This document shows, piece by piece, positions 40,882 through 43,162 of a stretch of DNA of 43,162 nucleotides. The notes under the pieces were generated by a model. The model was not told the DNA's origin, did not search any database, and worked only from the letters and a program-made list of their open reading frames with translations. Origin of the DNA: Gnetum montanum. Taxonomy: Eukaryota > Streptophyta > Gnetopsida > Gnetales > Gnetaceae. The translations under genes and the position numbers were made by a program. Position 1 is the stretch's first letter, and each line of letters opens with the position of its first letter. The stretch lies in NCBI GenBank assembly GCA_015680685.1, contig MNCI01021439.1, forward strand, positions 68,840-112,001, in the 5' to 3' direction.

Positions 40882-41830
40882 AGGGATAAACCCTTCTTCA
40901 TCTACCTTGCCACCTCTGACACATCTATCATGGCACTACTATGTCAGAAACAAGATGACGATTCTGAGATACCAGTGTATTACTTAAGTCATGCACTAAT
41001 AGCGCACGAGGCAAAATACAATGAAGTGGAGAGGAATTGTCTTGCCTTAGTGTTTGCACTAAAAAAGTGGAGGCATTACCTATTTCGCAGTACAACCAAC
41101 ATCATTTGCAAAAGCAATATACTCCAGGCTATCACTAACAACCTGTATGAAAGTAGTAGGATAGCTCGATGGAAGGCAATGATCGCGGAGTTCGATTTAC
41201 ACTATGTAAGTCAATCGTCGATGAAGGGTCAGGCCATAGCAACCCAACTTACGGCCTCGCTAGTTGACGACCAGGCCACCATAGACCCCGAATTCCCGAA
41301 CAAGCATGTTGGCAATATCAACATTGTCGCATCGCATCTTGAAGCCACCTTACACTTCGATGGCACCTCAATCGCATGAGGGGGCAGTGCTGCTACTGTC
41401 ATCACATTTCCTTTTGGGGAAATGCATCCATCTGCATATCGTTTTACGTTCCCTTGCATCAATAATATGGCAGAGTATGAGGGGCTACTTAGAGGCCTCT
41501 CAACTATCCAAGCACTGCACATACAACACCTGGCAATCTGGGGAGATTCATAACTAGTCGTGAATCAAATCACCGATGTCTACGCCTACAAGGTTACGCA
41601 CCTGCAACCCTACTGTGATCTAGCAAAAGTCCTACTTAAGAAATTTGCAACCATAGATGTGCAACATGTGCCATGCAACGAGAACACCATGGAACATGCC
41701 TTAGCTACTCTTACGTTAAACATTCCATCACATTCCTTGGTAAACCTGCCAACTTCGATTATCGAATGCATAGAGCCTATCACTCAGGTGGACCACATGG
41801 CCTCTGTCAGTGCTGTGGATACCTAGGAGT
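40882..41830 (+). pseudogene. pol of element F: RNase H plus archaeal-like second RNase H
   Basis: The first, retroviral-type RNase H reads SDTSIMALLCQKQ, PVYYLSHALIAHEAKYNEVE and LALVFALKKWRHYLF (40,915-41,100), then a linker. A second RNase H of archaeal type follows: HFDGTSIA (first Asp), INNMAEYEGLLRGLSTIQAL (Glu), HLAIWGDS then a TAA, LVVNQI (second Asp), and VQHVPCNENTMEHALATL. This duplicated RNase H is the defining trait of the Tat lineage. The last part normally reads NxxADALA; here Ala-Asp is replaced by Glu-His, so a late catalytic residue is lost. Stops at 41,380 (TGA), 41,552 (TAA) and 41,824 (TAG). Confidence 0.85.
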
Positions 41831-43071
41831 GGTATGCCCACATTAAAACTTACCTACAGCATGGCGAACCCCCAGGTGGATTCACATCTGCCTAGAGAGA
41901 TGCAATTCTTAAGCATGCCTAACAATACGTGCTCATGGGAAATGACACCCTGTGCTGACATTCCTACGACGAGATATTGCTAGCATGCGTGGGTGGGGAG
42001 CAGGCGCAGAAGGTAGTTAATGAAGTACATGAGGGGCTTTGCGGTGGACACATAGCACCCAGGGCTATGGCTATAAAAATTAGACGCCTAGGGTACTAGT
42101 GGCCCCACATGGAGCATGACTGCCTGTCGAAAGTGAAGACGTGCGACAAGTGTTAGAGATATGCAAATCTCATACATGTAGCATCTGCAGACCTGCACCC
42201 AACGCAAATCACGTGGCCCTTCTAATGATGGGGATTAGACCTCATAGGGCCTATCACACCTAAATCCTCCATAGGACATAGTTTCATTATCATCACCATT
42301 GAATACTTTACCAAGTGGGTGGAAGCTATCCCCCTGAGAAAGACAAAGTCTCAGCAAATCTGCCATTTCATCTTGGACAACGTTGTAACCAGATTTGGGC
42401 TTCTAATGACTATTGTGACCGTCAATGGGCCACAGTTCAGCAGTACAAAAACCCGAACCTTCTACAACAATCTAGACATTAAACAATGATTTTCCTCCCC
42501 CTACTATCTGCAGGTGAACAAACAAGCGGAGGCTACAAATAAGTCCATCATCAACTTGTTGAAGTGGATGCTCAACAATAGCAAGAGGCAATGGCATGAG
42601 CAAATCCTCTACATTCTGTGGGCCTACCGAACGATGTGTAGGACTACAACAAGTAAGACTCCTTATAGCCTTGTTTATGGATCTAAAGTTGTGTTGCCTC
42701 TTGAGTTGTAGGTACCATCACTCCGGATGATCCTATCTAATGTTTTGAACGAAGCCTAGAACAACGAGTCACAGATCATCGACCTCGACTCAATAGAAGA
42801 GGAGCAGGCGTAGATGCTAAGATGCATCGAGCACTACCAAAATAAGCAGCAGCAGAAGCACTGTGCAAACATGCATCAACGACCAGTGTAGAAGGGAGAC
42901 CTCGTCCTTAAGGCTGTTCGTGAGCATGTGAGAAAATTCTCAGCCAACTGGGAAGGTCCTTACGTGGTTACTAAAGCCTTCAGGAATGGAGCCTTCAAGC
43001 TGGCGAACATGGACGGCAGCGAGTTTGCCAACCTAGTGAATCACTCGTACCTCAAGCCGTACTACGCTTGA
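41831..43071 (+). pseudogene. pol of element F: integrase
   Basis: The zinc module is readable as VNEVHEGLCGGH then CLSKVKTCDKC (42,015-42,155). The core begins WGLDLIGPITPKSS (first Asp). The second motif reads TIVTVNGPQF where relatives have TDNG, so the second catalytic Asp is Val. The glutamate motif KQAEATNKSIINLL (about 42,517-42,558) is intact. The C-terminus has WHEQILYILWAYRTM, GDLVLKAVREH and FSANWEGPYVVTKAF, ending LVNHSYLKPYYA and TGA at 43,069-43,071. About a dozen in-frame stops, mostly TAG, but the frame never shifts. Confidence 0.85.
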
Positions 43072-43079
43072 AGCATAGC

Positions 43080-43162
43080 GATAGCCACCATCGTCCGCTA
43101 TGACAATAAATTGGCAACTGCAACCAACAGCATCCGCAACGACGTTAAACTAGCAACATTGA
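43080..43162 (+). repeat. TTAAACTAGCAA repeat after pol
   Basis: Immediately after the pol stop the sequence reads GTCCGCTATGACAATAAA and then CCGCAACGACGTTAAACTAG, the same unit as at 38,957-39,460. It runs off the window, so the number of units here is unknown. Confidence 0.65.

Larger units (their letters stand above)
28742..43162 (+). mobile_element. Element F: Tat/Ogre-type Ty3/gypsy retrotransposon (3' part beyond window)
   Basis: Plus-strand order: 5' LTR (28,742-30,314), primer site (30,321-30,337), a long leader with tandem repeats, gag (31,017-33,810), a 5.7-kb block with repeats and an antisense multi-exon gene, pol (39,589-43,071) and again the ~45-bp repeat. The second, archaeal-like RNase H between RNase H and integrase is the hallmark of the Tat lineage, and the gag zinc region (CDYHQQCSHNTNYC) also fits. 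At least 14.4 kb are present and no 3' LTR is reached, so the element is very large. Protease is not found. Gag and pol carry in-frame stops but almost no frameshifts. Confidence 0.85.

Overview
The window looks like nuclear DNA from a plant with a large, repeat-rich genome. It is a mosaic of plant LTR retrotransposon lineages (Athila- and Tat-type Ty3/gypsy, Tork-type and other Ty1/copia), short fragments that look like intron-bearing host genes, AT-rich spacers and a 498-bp assembly gap. A gymnosperm-like genome is my guess, because copies decay mainly by substitution and keep their reading frames, but nothing here fixes the species. I see no intact protein gene, rRNA, tRNA or CRISPR array; essentially every coding unit is a decayed element.

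Layout. (1) 1-12,191, minus strand: an Athila-like Ty3/gypsy element A (LTR 11,350-12,191, gag, protease, RT/RNase H, integrase, env-like ORF, LTR 1,158-2,149). The left LTR is followed directly by the primer-binding site and gag of a second copy B that runs off the window, so the two copies share one LTR. (2) 12,372-13,165: a Ty1/copia gag-protease remnant. (3) 13,939-18,525, plus strand: a Tork/Tnt1-like copia element C with two LTRs. (4) 18,570-19,215: gene-like fragments. (5) 19,386-23,990, minus strand: a second copia element D whose 5' LTR carries an internal duplication. (6) 24,704-25,151: a foldback element with arms of about 200 bp. (7) 25,153-26,631: an ~860-bp tandem duplication holding three copies of a PIF1/Helitron-type helicase C-terminus, ending in the gap 26,632-27,129. 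(8) 27,130-28,770: AT-rich DNA with two related exon-like fragments. (9) 28,742 to the window end, plus strand: the 5' LTR, leader, gag and pol of a large Tat/Ogre-type Ty3/gypsy element F with a second, archaeal-like RNase H.

The most remarkable part is inside element F. Between gag and pol, where protease should be, lies about 5.7 kb holding a multi-exon gene in antisense orientation (34,223-38,627, minus). It has its own TATA-like box, canonical GT-AG splice sites, and five consecutive internal exons whose lengths are all multiples of three with matching phase-1 junctions. It is bracketed by copies of a ~45-bp repeat that reappears after pol, and its intronic DNA carries the same palindromic TAGCGTAGCATAG-like motifs as the LTR. 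The F leader also carries four tandem ~165-bp units, each with a short hairpin whose stem is conserved by compensating changes.
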